This document shows, one piece after another, positions 11,852 to 19,286 of a DNA stretch of 59,226 bases (position 1 is its first letter; every line of letters starts with the position of its first letter). A model generated the notes under the pieces. The model had not been told where the DNA came from, searched no databases, and saw only the letters and a list, made by a program, of their open reading frames with translations. Both the position numbers and the translations under genes were made by a program. This stretch comes from Chloroflexota bacterium (GTDB lineage: Bacteria > Chloroflexota > Limnocylindria > Limnocylindrales > CSP1-4). The DNA lies in contig JAICUI010000014.1 of NCBI GenBank assembly GCA_025935925.1, positions 1-59,226 on the forward strand. Direction: 5' to 3'.

Positions 11852-12038
11852 GTGGCCCGTGCGAACCCCCGTGCGAAGGACGTGCGTGCCCGGCCTCCCG
11901 CCGGACAAGGGCCAAGAGTATAGGCCCGCCCCCAAGCGATGGCGGGCACCGAGGTACCTGACGTCGCCGGACGTTCGTAACGGCGACGCCGGCGGGGGTT
12001 CCGGGGCGATCGGAGCGCCTCTGGTACGGTTCCCGCCG
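11852..12038. other. Divergent intergenic region with two promoters and a stem-loop
   Basis: This 187-base gap separates the double-ribbon gene (minus) from the FHA operon (plus). It holds a minus-strand -10 TATACT (11921-11916), a plus-strand -10 TACGGT (12025-12030) eight bases before the FHA gene ATG, and an 8-bp inverted repeat CGTCGCCG (11962-11969)/CGGCGACG (11981-11988) between them. The hairpin or the palindrome itself could be an operator. No regulator can be named. Confidence 0.45.
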
Positions 12039-13028
12039 ATGGCTGTCCTTGCCGACCTCGAGCGACTGTTCGAGCGCCTCTTCGAACGGTCCAGCGCGAG
12101 GTTGTTCCGGACCCACCTGCAGGAGCTCCAGGTCGAGCGGCGCGTGGAGCGCGCCATGGAGCGTGCCCGCCTGGGGCAGGGGACGCGCACGCTCGTCCCG
12201 GCGCGGTACCGCGTCCGGCTGGATCCATCGGACCTCGAGGACCTGTCCGGGGAGGACGGCGCCGAGGCGCTGGCCGCTCGGCTCGCCGACGCGGCACTCG
12301 CGTTCGCCCGCGCGCACGGCTACCACCTGCCCGGCCGGCCGACGGTCTCCCTCGTCGCCGACCCGGCGGTCGGGCGCGGGACCGTCGAGGTCGACGCCGT
12401 CGGAACCCCGGGCCGCGTCCCGCCGCACGCGGGCGGCGCGGAACCCGCCGACCCGGCCGCTGAGCCCGCCCGACCGCCCATGCCGGTGCCCGACGTCCCG
12501 ATGGTGGGTGCCCGGCCCCCGGCGGCGGCCATGGCCGTAGCTGCGCGCGCCGGCGACGTGGCTGGGAACGGCCACGAACCCATCCCGGCGGACGGTGGTC
12601 CGCCCGTGACACCGGAGCTCGCGCCCGCCGCCGTCGCCGCATCGCTGGAGATCGATCCGGAGCGCCGTCCCGGCGGGATCCGGGGCGACGGCACCGAGAC
12701 CCTCGTCTACCGGCGGCCGGTTCCGGCGCCCGTGGGGGCCGTGATCCGCGTGATCGCGCGCGACGGCTCCGAGCGGACCGTCGGGGTCGACGGCACGCCG
12801 CTCACCGTCGGCCGGGCGATCGACAACGGGCTCGTGCTCTCGGACGGGCGCGTCTCGCGCCACCACGCCCGCCTGCAGACCCGGCGCGGCACGCTGGTGT
12901 TCAGCGACCTCGGGAGCACCAACGGCAGCCGGGTGAACGGCATCCGCGTCGACGAGTGCGCGCTCGGTCCCGGCGACCGCGTCCAGGTCGGCGACACCGT
13001 CCTGCTCGTCGAGCAGCTGCCGGGCTGA
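12039..13028 (+). CDS. FhaA-like protein: DUF3662 domain plus C-terminal FHA domain
   Basis: A 329-residue phosphothreonine-binding protein. Residues 1-120 match the DUF3662 region of actinobacterial FhaA (FERLFERSSARLFRTHLQ, LVPARYRVRL, GYHLPGRPTVSL). A Pro/Ala linker follows. The FHA domain occupies about 235-325 with the diagnostic residues TVGRAIDNGLVL, SRHHA and STNGSRVNG. In Mycobacterium FhaA binds the MviN pseudokinase domain and regulates peptidoglycan precursor supply. Here it heads an operon with FhaB-, FtsW- and PBP-like genes, supporting a cell-wall role. No Ser/Thr kinase or phosphatase gene lies in this operon. ATG 12039 has a TACGGT -10 only eight bases upstream, so the mRNA may be leaderless. 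Confidence 0.88.
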   Translation: MAVLADLERLFERLFERSSARLFRTHLQELQVERRVERAMERARLGQGTRTLVPARYRVRLDPSDLEDLSGEDGAEALAARLADAALAFARAHGYHLPGRPTVSLVADPAVGRGTVEVDAVGTPGRVPPHAGGAEPADPAAEPARPPMPVPDVPMVGARPPAAAMAVAARAGDVAGNGHEPIPADGGPPVTPELAPAAVAASLEIDPERRPGGIRGDGTETLVYRRPVPAPVGAVIRVIARDGSERTVGVDGTPLTVGRAIDNGLVLSDGRVSRHHARLQTRRGTLVFSDLGSTNGSRVNGIRVDECALGPGDRVQVGDTVLLVEQLPG

Positions 13029-13034
13029 CCGGCG

Positions 13035-13469
13035 GTGGACGGCTTCGTGCTGGCCCTGTGGGTGGTCAGGCTCCTGTTCCTGGTCGTCATCTACGGCTTC
13101 CTGTTCGCCGTGGTCCGGGTGCTCCTCCGTGATCTCCGCGCCGCGTCGAAGGGGCCCGCCGAGCTCGGCCGCCTCGTCGTCCTCGCGTCGCCCCGCGGCG
13201 AGCCACAGCCCGGCGGCTCATACCCGCTGGACGCCGTCACGACCCTCGGCCGGGACGTCAACAACGGGATCGTGCTCGACGACCCGTTCGCGTCCGCCGA
13301 GCACGCCGTGCTCACGTACCGCGGACGAAGCTGGTACGTCGAGGACCTCGCCAGCACCAACGGCACCTACGTGAACGGCGTTCCGGTCGAGGGCGTGGGA
13401 CCACTCGGCTTCGGCGACGAGGTCCAGGTGGGCGAGATCCGCTTCCGCCTCGACCGGGGTCGCGCATGA
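13035..13469 (+). CDS. FhaB-like membrane-anchored FHA domain protein
   Basis: A 144-residue protein with one N-terminal membrane helix (LWVVRLLFLVVIYGFLFAVV, about 8-27) and an FHA domain at about 60-140 containing TLGRDVNNGIVL, SAEHA and STNGTYVNG. This is the architecture of FhaB/FipA in actinobacteria, which couples kinase signalling to the divisome. It starts with GTG six bases after FhaA and overlaps the next gene by four bases (ATGA), so translation is probably coupled to FtsW. Confidence 0.88.
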   Translation: MDGFVLALWVVRLLFLVVIYGFLFAVVRVLLRDLRAASKGPAELGRLVVLASPRGEPQPGGSYPLDAVTTLGRDVNNGIVLDDPFASAEHAVLTYRGRSWYVEDLASTNGTYVNGVPVEGVGPLGFGDEVQVGEIRFRLDRGRA

Positions 13470-14926
13470 GCGCGCTCGCGCAGGCGCGGCCGCGCACGAC
13501 GTTCCGCATCCACCCCCGGCCGCGGCCGACCGAGCTCGGCCTGCTCGCGATCGTCGCCGTCGCCATGGTCGTCGGTGCGGCCGGGCTCGGCGCGACGCAG
13601 CGCTACCGGGCGGCGATCGAGGCGGGGAGTCCTCCGACGGCGCTCGACTTCTCGCCGCCGGATGCGCGTGCGCTGCTGCTGTACCTGCTCGGGCTCCTCG
13701 TCGTCCATGCCCTGTTCGTGCTCGCCGGCCGGCGCACGGACCAGGTCCTGCTGCCCGCGATCGGGATGCTCGGCGGCATCGGGCTCCTGCTCATGCAACG
13801 CCTGCCGCAGGACACGGTCGTGCAGTCGTTCGGGTCCCTCCAGCTCGGCCTCGGGCAGCTCCAGCTCGGGTGGCTGCTCGTCGCGCTGGGCGTGATCACC
13901 GTGCTCGCGCTCGCGGTCAGGTCGGACGCGTGGCTGCGGACCTACAAGTACACGTGGGCCGCAGCCGGGATCCTGCTCCTGCTGCTGACGTTCGTGTTCG
14001 GGAGCGACGTCAACGGCGCGCGCCTCAGCCTCTCGATCGGGCCGATCTCCGGCCAGCCGTCGGAGCTCCTCAAGGTGATCCTCGTCGTGTTCCTCGCGGG
14101 GTACCTGTCCGAGAACCGGGCGCTCCTCGCGGACGAGAGCACGCGGATCGGTCCCGTCCGCCTGCCGCCATTGCCGTACCTCGCGCCGATGGTCGCGATG
14201 CTCGCGATCGCCCTCGGCATCGTCGTCGTGCAGCGAGACCTCGGCGCGGCGCTGCTGTTCTACACGGCGTTCCTCGCGCTGCTCTACGTGGCCACCGGCC
14301 GGCCGAGCTACGTCATCGGTGGCGTCGCGCTGTTCATCGCCGGGTCGTACGTGCTCTACCACCTGTTCGGCCACGTCCAGATCCGCGTCGACAACTGGCT
14401 CGACCCGTGGCGCGACCCGCAGGGTGCCGGGTTCCAGACGATCCAGGCGCTGTACGCGTTCGCCCGCGGCGGGATCCTCGGCGTGGGCCTCGGCGCGGGA
14501 CTCCCGACGATCGGCGGGCGGCCGCCGGTGCCCGCGATCCACACCGACTATCCGCTCGCGGCCCTGGGCGAGGAGCTGGGCCTCATCGGCCTGCTCGCCG
14601 TCCTCGGCCTGTACCTCGTCGTCGTGTCGCGCGGGCTGCGGATCGCGGCGTCCGCGCACGACGACTTCCGCTCGCTCCTGGCGGCCGGCCTGGCCCTGGT
14701 GATCGGCATCCAGGCGTTCATCATCGCGGCGGGCAACCTCAAGCTCATCCCGCTGACCGGGATCACGCTGCCGCTGATCTCGTACGGCGGGTCGTCGCTG
14801 CTCGCGAACGCGGTCGTGATCGGGCTGCTGATCGCGCTCTCGGATCGCGGCATCGAACCGCCGCCGCCACCGCGCCCGCCGCGCGCGATCCGGCGCTTCC
14901 GGCTGCGCCGGGGGCCGGCGACGTGA
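13466..14926 (+). CDS. ftsW: FtsW/RodA/SpoVE family peptidoglycan glycosyltransferase
   Basis: A 486-residue SEDS protein with about ten or more membrane helices, which polymerises lipid II. Conserved pieces are GPISGQPSELLKVILVVFLAGYL, VVQRDLGAALLFYTAFLALLY, DNWLDPWRDPQGAGFQ, the loop GGILGVGLGAG and HTDYPLAALGEELGLIGLL, ending with the helix pattern PLTGITLPLISYGGSSLL. The C-terminus is Pro/Arg-rich. It sits between FhaB and a class B PBP with four-base overlaps on both sides, the usual SEDS-PBP pairing. FtsW versus RodA cannot be decided from sequence alone, although the arrangement resembles the actinobacterial FtsW-PbpA cluster. Confidence 0.9.
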   Translation: MSALAQARPRTTFRIHPRPRPTELGLLAIVAVAMVVGAAGLGATQRYRAAIEAGSPPTALDFSPPDARALLLYLLGLLVVHALFVLAGRRTDQVLLPAIGMLGGIGLLLMQRLPQDTVVQSFGSLQLGLGQLQLGWLLVALGVITVLALAVRSDAWLRTYKYTWAAAGILLLLLTFVFGSDVNGARLSLSIGPISGQPSELLKVILVVFLAGYLSENRALLADESTRIGPVRLPPLPYLAPMVAMLAIALGIVVVQRDLGAALLFYTAFLALLYVATGRPSYVIGGVALFIAGSYVLYHLFGHVQIRVDNWLDPWRDPQGAGFQTIQALYAFARGGILGVGLGAGLPTIGGRPPVPAIHTDYPLAALGEELGLIGLLAVLGLYLVVVSRGLRIAASAHDDFRSLLAAGLALVIGIQAFIIAAGNLKLIPLTGITLPLISYGGSSLLANAVVIGLLIALSDRGIEPPPPPRPPRAIRRFRLRRGPAT

Positions 14927-16455
14927 TCGCGCGTCGGATCGCCGGCGCGGACCGCCGCGGCACCGGCCGGCCGCGGACCATCGGCGCGAACGTGTTCCGG
15001 ACCGGCATCGCGATCGCGTGCGCGTTCTCCGTGCTCGCCCTCGGCGCCGGCTGGTGGCAGGTCGTCGACGCGCAGCGCCTGTCGACGGCGCCCGACAACC
15101 CCGCGGTGATCGCGATCGCCCGCCGCGCGCTCCGCGGCGACATCGTCGATCGCAACGGCACCTGGCTGGCGCGCAGCGAGCGGGACGCGAACGGCGAGGC
15201 GCTCCGGCAATACCGCGACGACACGATCAGCCACGTCGTCGGGTACGCGTCGCGGCGGTACGGCACAGCCGGCCTCGAGCGGACCTACAACGCCGAGCTG
15301 CTCGGCCTGTCGGGGTCCAACGCGTTCGGGCAGCTGTTCACGAAGTTCGGCCAGCAGCCGGACCAGCCGCTGGGGCTCCAGCTGTCGCTCGACCTGCGGC
15401 TCCAGCGCGCCGCGGTGCGAGGCCTGGGCAGCGACAAGGGCGCCGTCGTGATGATGGACCCGACGACCGGCGAGATCCTCGCGCTCGCGTCGACGCCGAC
15501 CTTCGACGCCGGCGCGATCGCCGACCCGGACACGTCGCAGGCGACGTTCGAGGGACTCGTCGACGACCCGAACCGCCCGCTCCTGCCGCGGGCGACGCTC
15601 GGCCGGTACGTGCCCGGCTCGGTGTTCAAGATCGTGACCGGGATCGCGGGCCTGGACTCGGGTGCGATCACGCCCCAGACGACCTACCCGGAACAGCCGC
15701 CCGCGGAGAAGCATGGCCTCGTCGTCAACGGGTTCCGGATCAAGGACGGCCACCACCCGCAAACGGGCAGCACGGCGCTCGACCTGTACGAGGCGACGGA
15801 GGTCAGCTGCAACATCTGGTACGCGCTCACCGGGCTGCGGACGGGTGGCCAGACGCTGGTGAGCGAGGCGGCGGAGCTCGGCTTCGGCGCGTCGATCCCG
15901 TTCGACCTGCCGACGGCCGCGAGCCAGGTCACGAACGGCAACGGCGGCGCGCCGGGCGGCTTCGAGGACGACGCGGAGCTCGCATCGGCCTCGTTCGGGC
16001 AGGGCGAGACGTTCGTCACGCCGCTCCAGATGGCGCTCGTGGCATCCACGGTCGCGAACGACGGCGTGCTCATGAAGCCGCACGTCGTCACGGCGCTCAC
16101 CGGCGACGGGCCCGGTGCCCGGGCGATCGGCCCCGAGAGCTGGCACCAGGTCCTCGACGCCGACAACGCGCATGCGCTGCAGCAGGCCATGCAGCAGGCC
16201 GTCGAGGGCGACCTCGGCAAGGCATTCACTGCCGGCGCGAAGGTCCCGGGCATCCCGACCGCCGGCAAGTCCGGCACGGCCGAGCTGGGTGGCACCGGGG
16301 AGCCGCATTCATGGTTCATCGGGTTCGCGCCGGTCGAGAACCCGAAGATCGCGATCGCCGTCCTCGTCGAGCGCGGCGGCCGGGGAGGGGAGCGGGCGGC
16401 GCCGCTCGCCGGCGACCTGATGCAGCGCTACTTCGAGCTGTACGGGAACCCGTAG
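14923..16455 (+). CDS. pbpA: Class B penicillin-binding protein (PBP2/PbpA-like transpeptidase)
   Basis: A 510-residue D,D-transpeptidase with a single N-terminal membrane anchor (IAIACAFSVLALGAGWW) and a short dimerisation domain (RGDIVDRNGTWLARS). The three active-site motifs are present: SxxK as SVFK (Ser233), SxN as SCN (Ser295) and KTG as KSG (Lys449). HVVGYASRRYGTAGLE is typical of the PbpA group. GTG 14923 overlaps the FtsW stop by four bases, indicating translational coupling with its SEDS partner. After the stop a 7-bp stem (16468-16491) may end the operon. Confidence 0.93.
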   Translation: MIARRIAGADRRGTGRPRTIGANVFRTGIAIACAFSVLALGAGWWQVVDAQRLSTAPDNPAVIAIARRALRGDIVDRNGTWLARSERDANGEALRQYRDDTISHVVGYASRRYGTAGLERTYNAELLGLSGSNAFGQLFTKFGQQPDQPLGLQLSLDLRLQRAAVRGLGSDKGAVVMMDPTTGEILALASTPTFDAGAIADPDTSQATFEGLVDDPNRPLLPRATLGRYVPGSVFKIVTGIAGLDSGAITPQTTYPEQPPAEKHGLVVNGFRIKDGHHPQTGSTALDLYEATEVSCNIWYALTGLRTGGQTLVSEAAELGFGASIPFDLPTAASQVTNGNGGAPGGFEDDAELASASFGQGETFVTPLQMALVASTVANDGVLMKPHVVTALTGDGPGARAIGPESWHQVLDADNAHALQQAMQQAVEGDLGKAFTAGAKVPGIPTAGKSGTAELGGTGEPHSWFIGFAPVENPKIAIAVLVERGGRGGERAAPLAGDLMQRYFELYGNP

Positions 16456-16467
16456 CGGCATACCGGA

Positions 16468-16491
16468 CTCCGCGATCGCCGGCCCGCGGAG
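16468..16491 (+). terminator. Possible operon terminator hairpin after pbpA
   Basis: CTCCGCG (16468-16474) pairs with CGCGGAG (16485-16491) across a ten-base loop, 13 bases after the PBP stop. No U-tract follows, so this is only a candidate. A new promoter for the next gene begins 18 bases later. Confidence 0.35.
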
Positions 16492-16520
16492 CCCGCCCGC
16501 CGGCACGTTACGCTCTTCGC

Positions 16521-16802
16521 GTGACCGACCAACCCGACCCGCACCCGGAGCCCGCCACGGACCCGCTCGCGGAAGCGATCCCGGCTGGCGTCCGGGACGC
16601 TGCCGGCGAGCCGCCCCCGCGGCCACGACCGATCGTCGAGCGCATCGGCCTCGCCGGCATCGCCCTCCTGCTCGCGACCCTGTTCGCGCTCATGTCGATC
16701 GCGGCGTTCGCGGGCGGCGAGGTGTTCCTCGCCGTCATGAGCGGCATCGGCTGCCTGATGGTCGTCTGGGTCGGCGCGCTGACGGTCGTGCGCGGCCGCT
16801 AG
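16521..16802 (+). CDS. Small two-helix membrane protein
   Basis: A 93-residue protein of unknown function. A Pro-rich acidic N-terminus (1-45) precedes two hydrophobic helices, [22 protein letters not shown] and [26 protein letters not shown] 16521 is supported by a TACGCT -10 at 16509-16514, six bases upstream, giving a leaderless mRNA. It probably forms its own transcription unit between the cell-wall operon and the MoxR cluster. Confidence 0.6.
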   Translation: MTDQPDPHPEPATDPLAEAIPAGVRDAAGEPPPRPRPIVERIGLAGIALLLATLFALMSIAAFAGGEVFLAVMSGIGCLMVVWVGALTVVRGR

Positions 16803-17049
16803 CGCGGACGACGCCGCGTCAACCCGACGCCGCAGCACGACGGATCGAACGAATCGCCGCTCCCGGACGCCGATCAAGTCGACAGGCGGCCCGAGAACCC
16901 TGAGCGGGATCGGGTCGTACACTGGGTCGAGAGGCACGATGCCGCGCCACGACCCTGCCGGCGCGGCGTCACCGAGGGACCGGTGCCAGGCGTCACGCCC
17001 GGGCCCGGCGAGCAGCCGGCGGTCCAGTCCGTACGACGACGGGAGTCCG
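16803..17049 (+). promoter_or_regulatory. Promoter and structured ~120-nt leader of the MoxR-DUF58-transglutaminase operon
   Basis: This 247-base gap holds no gene. A -10 element TACACT lies at 16918-16923, placing the transcript start near 16930. The leader then contains an 8-bp stem GCCGCGCC (16941-16948)/GGCGCGGC (16960-16967), a second short stem CACCG/CGGTG just after it, and further GC-rich inverted repeats before the Shine-Dalgarno-like GGGAG at 17041. An upstream ATG at 16939 opens the same frame but encodes no conserved residues. I recognise no riboswitch class. Confidence 0.4.
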
Positions 17050-18033
17050 ATGAGCAGCATCCAGCAGGTCGGCGACAAGGTCCTGGCCAACGTCGAGCGG
17101 GTCATCGTGGGCAAGCACCACGAGGTCCGCCTCGCGCTCGTGGCGCTCCTGTGCCGCGGCCATCTCCTCATCGAGGACGTGCCGGGAACCGGCAAGACCG
17201 TGCTCGCGAAGGCGATCGCGCGCAGCCTCGGCTGCACCTTCCGCCGGATCCAGTTCACGCCGGACCTGCTGCCGTCCGACGTGACAGGCCTGTCGATCTA
17301 CAACCAGAAGACGCTCGAGTTCGAGTTCCGGCCGGGGCCGATCATGAGCCAGGTCGTCCTCGCCGACGAGATCAACCGGGCGACGCCCAAGACGCAGTCG
17401 AGCCTGCTCGAGTGCATGGAGGAGCGGCAGGCGACGATCGACGGCGTCACCCACCCGATGCCGGACCCGTTCCTCGTCATCGCGACCCAGAACCCGATCG
17501 AGTACGAGGGCACCTTCGCGCTTCCGGAGGCGCAGCTCGACCGGTTCATGCTCCGCATCCGGCTTGGCTACCCGGCGCTCCTCGACGAGGTCGTGATCCT
17601 CGACGAGCAGAAGCGCAGCCACCCGATCGACGACATCAACGAGGTCGTCACCGTCGACGAGCTGCGCGAGCTCCAGGCGGGCGTGCGCGAGATCTACGTC
17701 GACCCGGCCGTCAGCGACTACATCGTCCGGCTCGTCGCCTCCACGCGGACGCACCCCGACGTGTACCTCGGCGCGAGCCCCCGCGGGTCCATCGCCCTCT
17801 ACCGCGCGAGCCAGGCGCTGGCCGGCCTCCTCGGCCGCGACTACGTGATCCCGGACGACGTCAAGGTGCTCGCCGAGCCGGCCCTCGCGCACCGGGTGAT
17901 CATCAAGACGAGCTCGTCGATCCACGACGTGTCCGCCGCGCACGTCGTGCGCGAGCTGCTCGACTCCACGCCGATCGAGGCCGCCCGCCAGGCGGGCGGG
18001 CCCCGCGAGGTCGCCCCGGCCCCCGCCGGCTGA
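17050..18033 (+). CDS. MoxR-family AAA+ ATPase
   Basis: A 327-residue AAA+ chaperone-like ATPase. Walker A is [14 protein letters not shown] (about 43-56), followed by the MoxR signature [17 protein letters not shown], Walker B-type [21 protein letters not shown] and sensor 1 [26 protein letters not shown]. The C-terminal lid carries [16 protein letters not shown]. MoxR proteins usually help mature or activate VWA- or DUF58-containing partners; the DUF58 gene follows directly. ATG 17050 is chosen over the in-frame ATG 16939 because the conserved region starts here behind GGGAGTCCG. Confidence 0.92.
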   Translation: MSSIQQVGDKVLANVERVIVGKHHEVRLALVALLCRGHLLIEDVPGTGKTVLAKAIARSLGCTFRRIQFTPDLLPSDVTGLSIYNQKTLEFEFRPGPIMSQVVLADEINRATPKTQSSLLECMEERQATIDGVTHPMPDPFLVIATQNPIEYEGTFALPEAQLDRFMLRIRLGYPALLDEVVILDEQKRSHPIDDINEVVTVDELRELQAGVREIYVDPAVSDYIVRLVASTRTHPDVYLGASPRGSIALYRASQALAGLLGRDYVIPDDVKVLAEPALAHRVIIKTSSSIHDVSAAHVVRELLDSTPIEAARQAGGPREVAPAPAG

Positions 18034-18071
18034 CCGCTCTCCACCGCGTCCGAGGCCCGGAAAGGACCGCG

Positions 18072-19286
18072 ATGTTCCGCCGCCTCCAGCTCGTCGTCCT
18101 CGCCGTCGTGATCGCCGTCGCGGCGTTCTCGACCGGCTGGCTGTTCCTGTTCTTCCTGCTGTACCTCGGGCTGCTGATCGGCGGCGGCAGCTACATCCTG
18201 ACCCGGCTCGGCCTCGCGGACCTCGAGGCGGGGTATGCCGTGAGCCAGCTCAGCGGCCACGTGGGTGACAAGCTGCGGGTGACGTACACGCTCCGGAACA
18301 CCGGCCGCCTGCCGAAGCCGTGGCTCGAGGTGCACAACCCGACCACGCTGCCCGGCGGCCTGCCCGGCCGCGCGCTCGGCCTGCGGGGCCGCGAGGAGCG
18401 GTCGTGGCTGGTGCGCACGGGGCTCGAGCGCCGCGGCCACTACCGCATCGAGCCGCTCCAGATCCGCACCGGCGACCCGTTCGGGTTCTTCGAGGCGTCG
18501 GCCGGCGTGGGACAGGGCGTGACGCTCGTGGTGTACCCGCGGGTCGACGCGCTGCCACTGTGGAAGCTGCCGCCCGCGAACATCGAGGGCGCGCATGCCC
18601 AGCCGGAGCGGACGCTCCAGACGACGCCGCTCGCGACGACCGTGCGGCCCTACGCGCCGGGCGACTCGATGAACCGCATCCACTGGCGGACCACCGCCCG
18701 CACCGGCGAGATCCAGGTGAAGGAGTTCGACCTCGAGCAGACCGCCGACGCGTGGATCTTCCTCGACCTCGACGCCGCGACGGAGCTCGGCTCGGGCGAG
18801 CAGTCCACGACCGAGGTCGCGGTCCGGATCGCTGCGTCCGTCACCGACAAGGCGCTCGAGGAGAACCGGGCGGTCGGTCTCACGGTGAACGCCCACCGGA
18901 TGGCGGTGCTGCCGGCCGACCGCGGCGCGCGGCAGCGGCTCAAGATCCTGCAGCTCCTCGCGGCCGTCGAGGCGGACGGACGGACATCGCTCGACGAGGC
19001 GCTCCTGACCGGCGTCACCCGGCTGCGCCGCGGCATGACGGCGATCGTCATCACCGCCTCCCAGGACCCGTCGTTCGTGCGGCCGCTCGCCGCGCTCCGG
19101 AACCGCGGGATCGGCACGGTCGTCATCGCCCTGGACGCTCCCGAGTACGAGCCCGCGCCGGACGCCGCGGCCGCGGATCTCGCGCGCAAGCGCGCTCGGG
19201 CCCTGCGCCACACGCTCGCGGAGTACCAGATCCCGACCTACCCCGTCGGCCCTCGCCAGCCGCTCGCGGAGGCCCTCGCGCGATGA
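18072..19286 (+). CDS. DUF58 domain membrane protein
   Basis: A 404-residue protein with two N-terminal membrane helices (LVVLAVVIAVAAFSTGWLFLFFLLYLGLLIGGGSY region) and a beta-rich domain resembling a CARF-unrelated immunoglobulin-like fold, then the DUF58 core with RPYAPGDSMNRIHWRTTARTG, the family signature, and a VWA-like C-terminal half. The protein lies between MoxR and a transglutaminase, the standard trio in many bacteria, and overlaps the next gene by four bases (ATGA). The trio is thought to act at the cell envelope, but its substrate is not known. Confidence 0.9.
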   Translation: MFRRLQLVVLAVVIAVAAFSTGWLFLFFLLYLGLLIGGGSYILTRLGLADLEAGYAVSQLSGHVGDKLRVTYTLRNTGRLPKPWLEVHNPTTLPGGLPGRALGLRGREERSWLVRTGLERRGHYRIEPLQIRTGDPFGFFEASAGVGQGVTLVVYPRVDALPLWKLPPANIEGAHAQPERTLQTTPLATTVRPYAPGDSMNRIHWRTTARTGEIQVKEFDLEQTADAWIFLDLDAATELGSGEQSTTEVAVRIAASVTDKALEENRAVGLTVNAHRMAVLPADRGARQRLKILQLLAAVEADGRTSLDEALLTGVTRLRRGMTAIVITASQDPSFVRPLAALRNRGIGTVVIALDAPEYEPAPDAAAADLARKRARALRHTLAEYQIPTYPVGPRQPLAEALAR

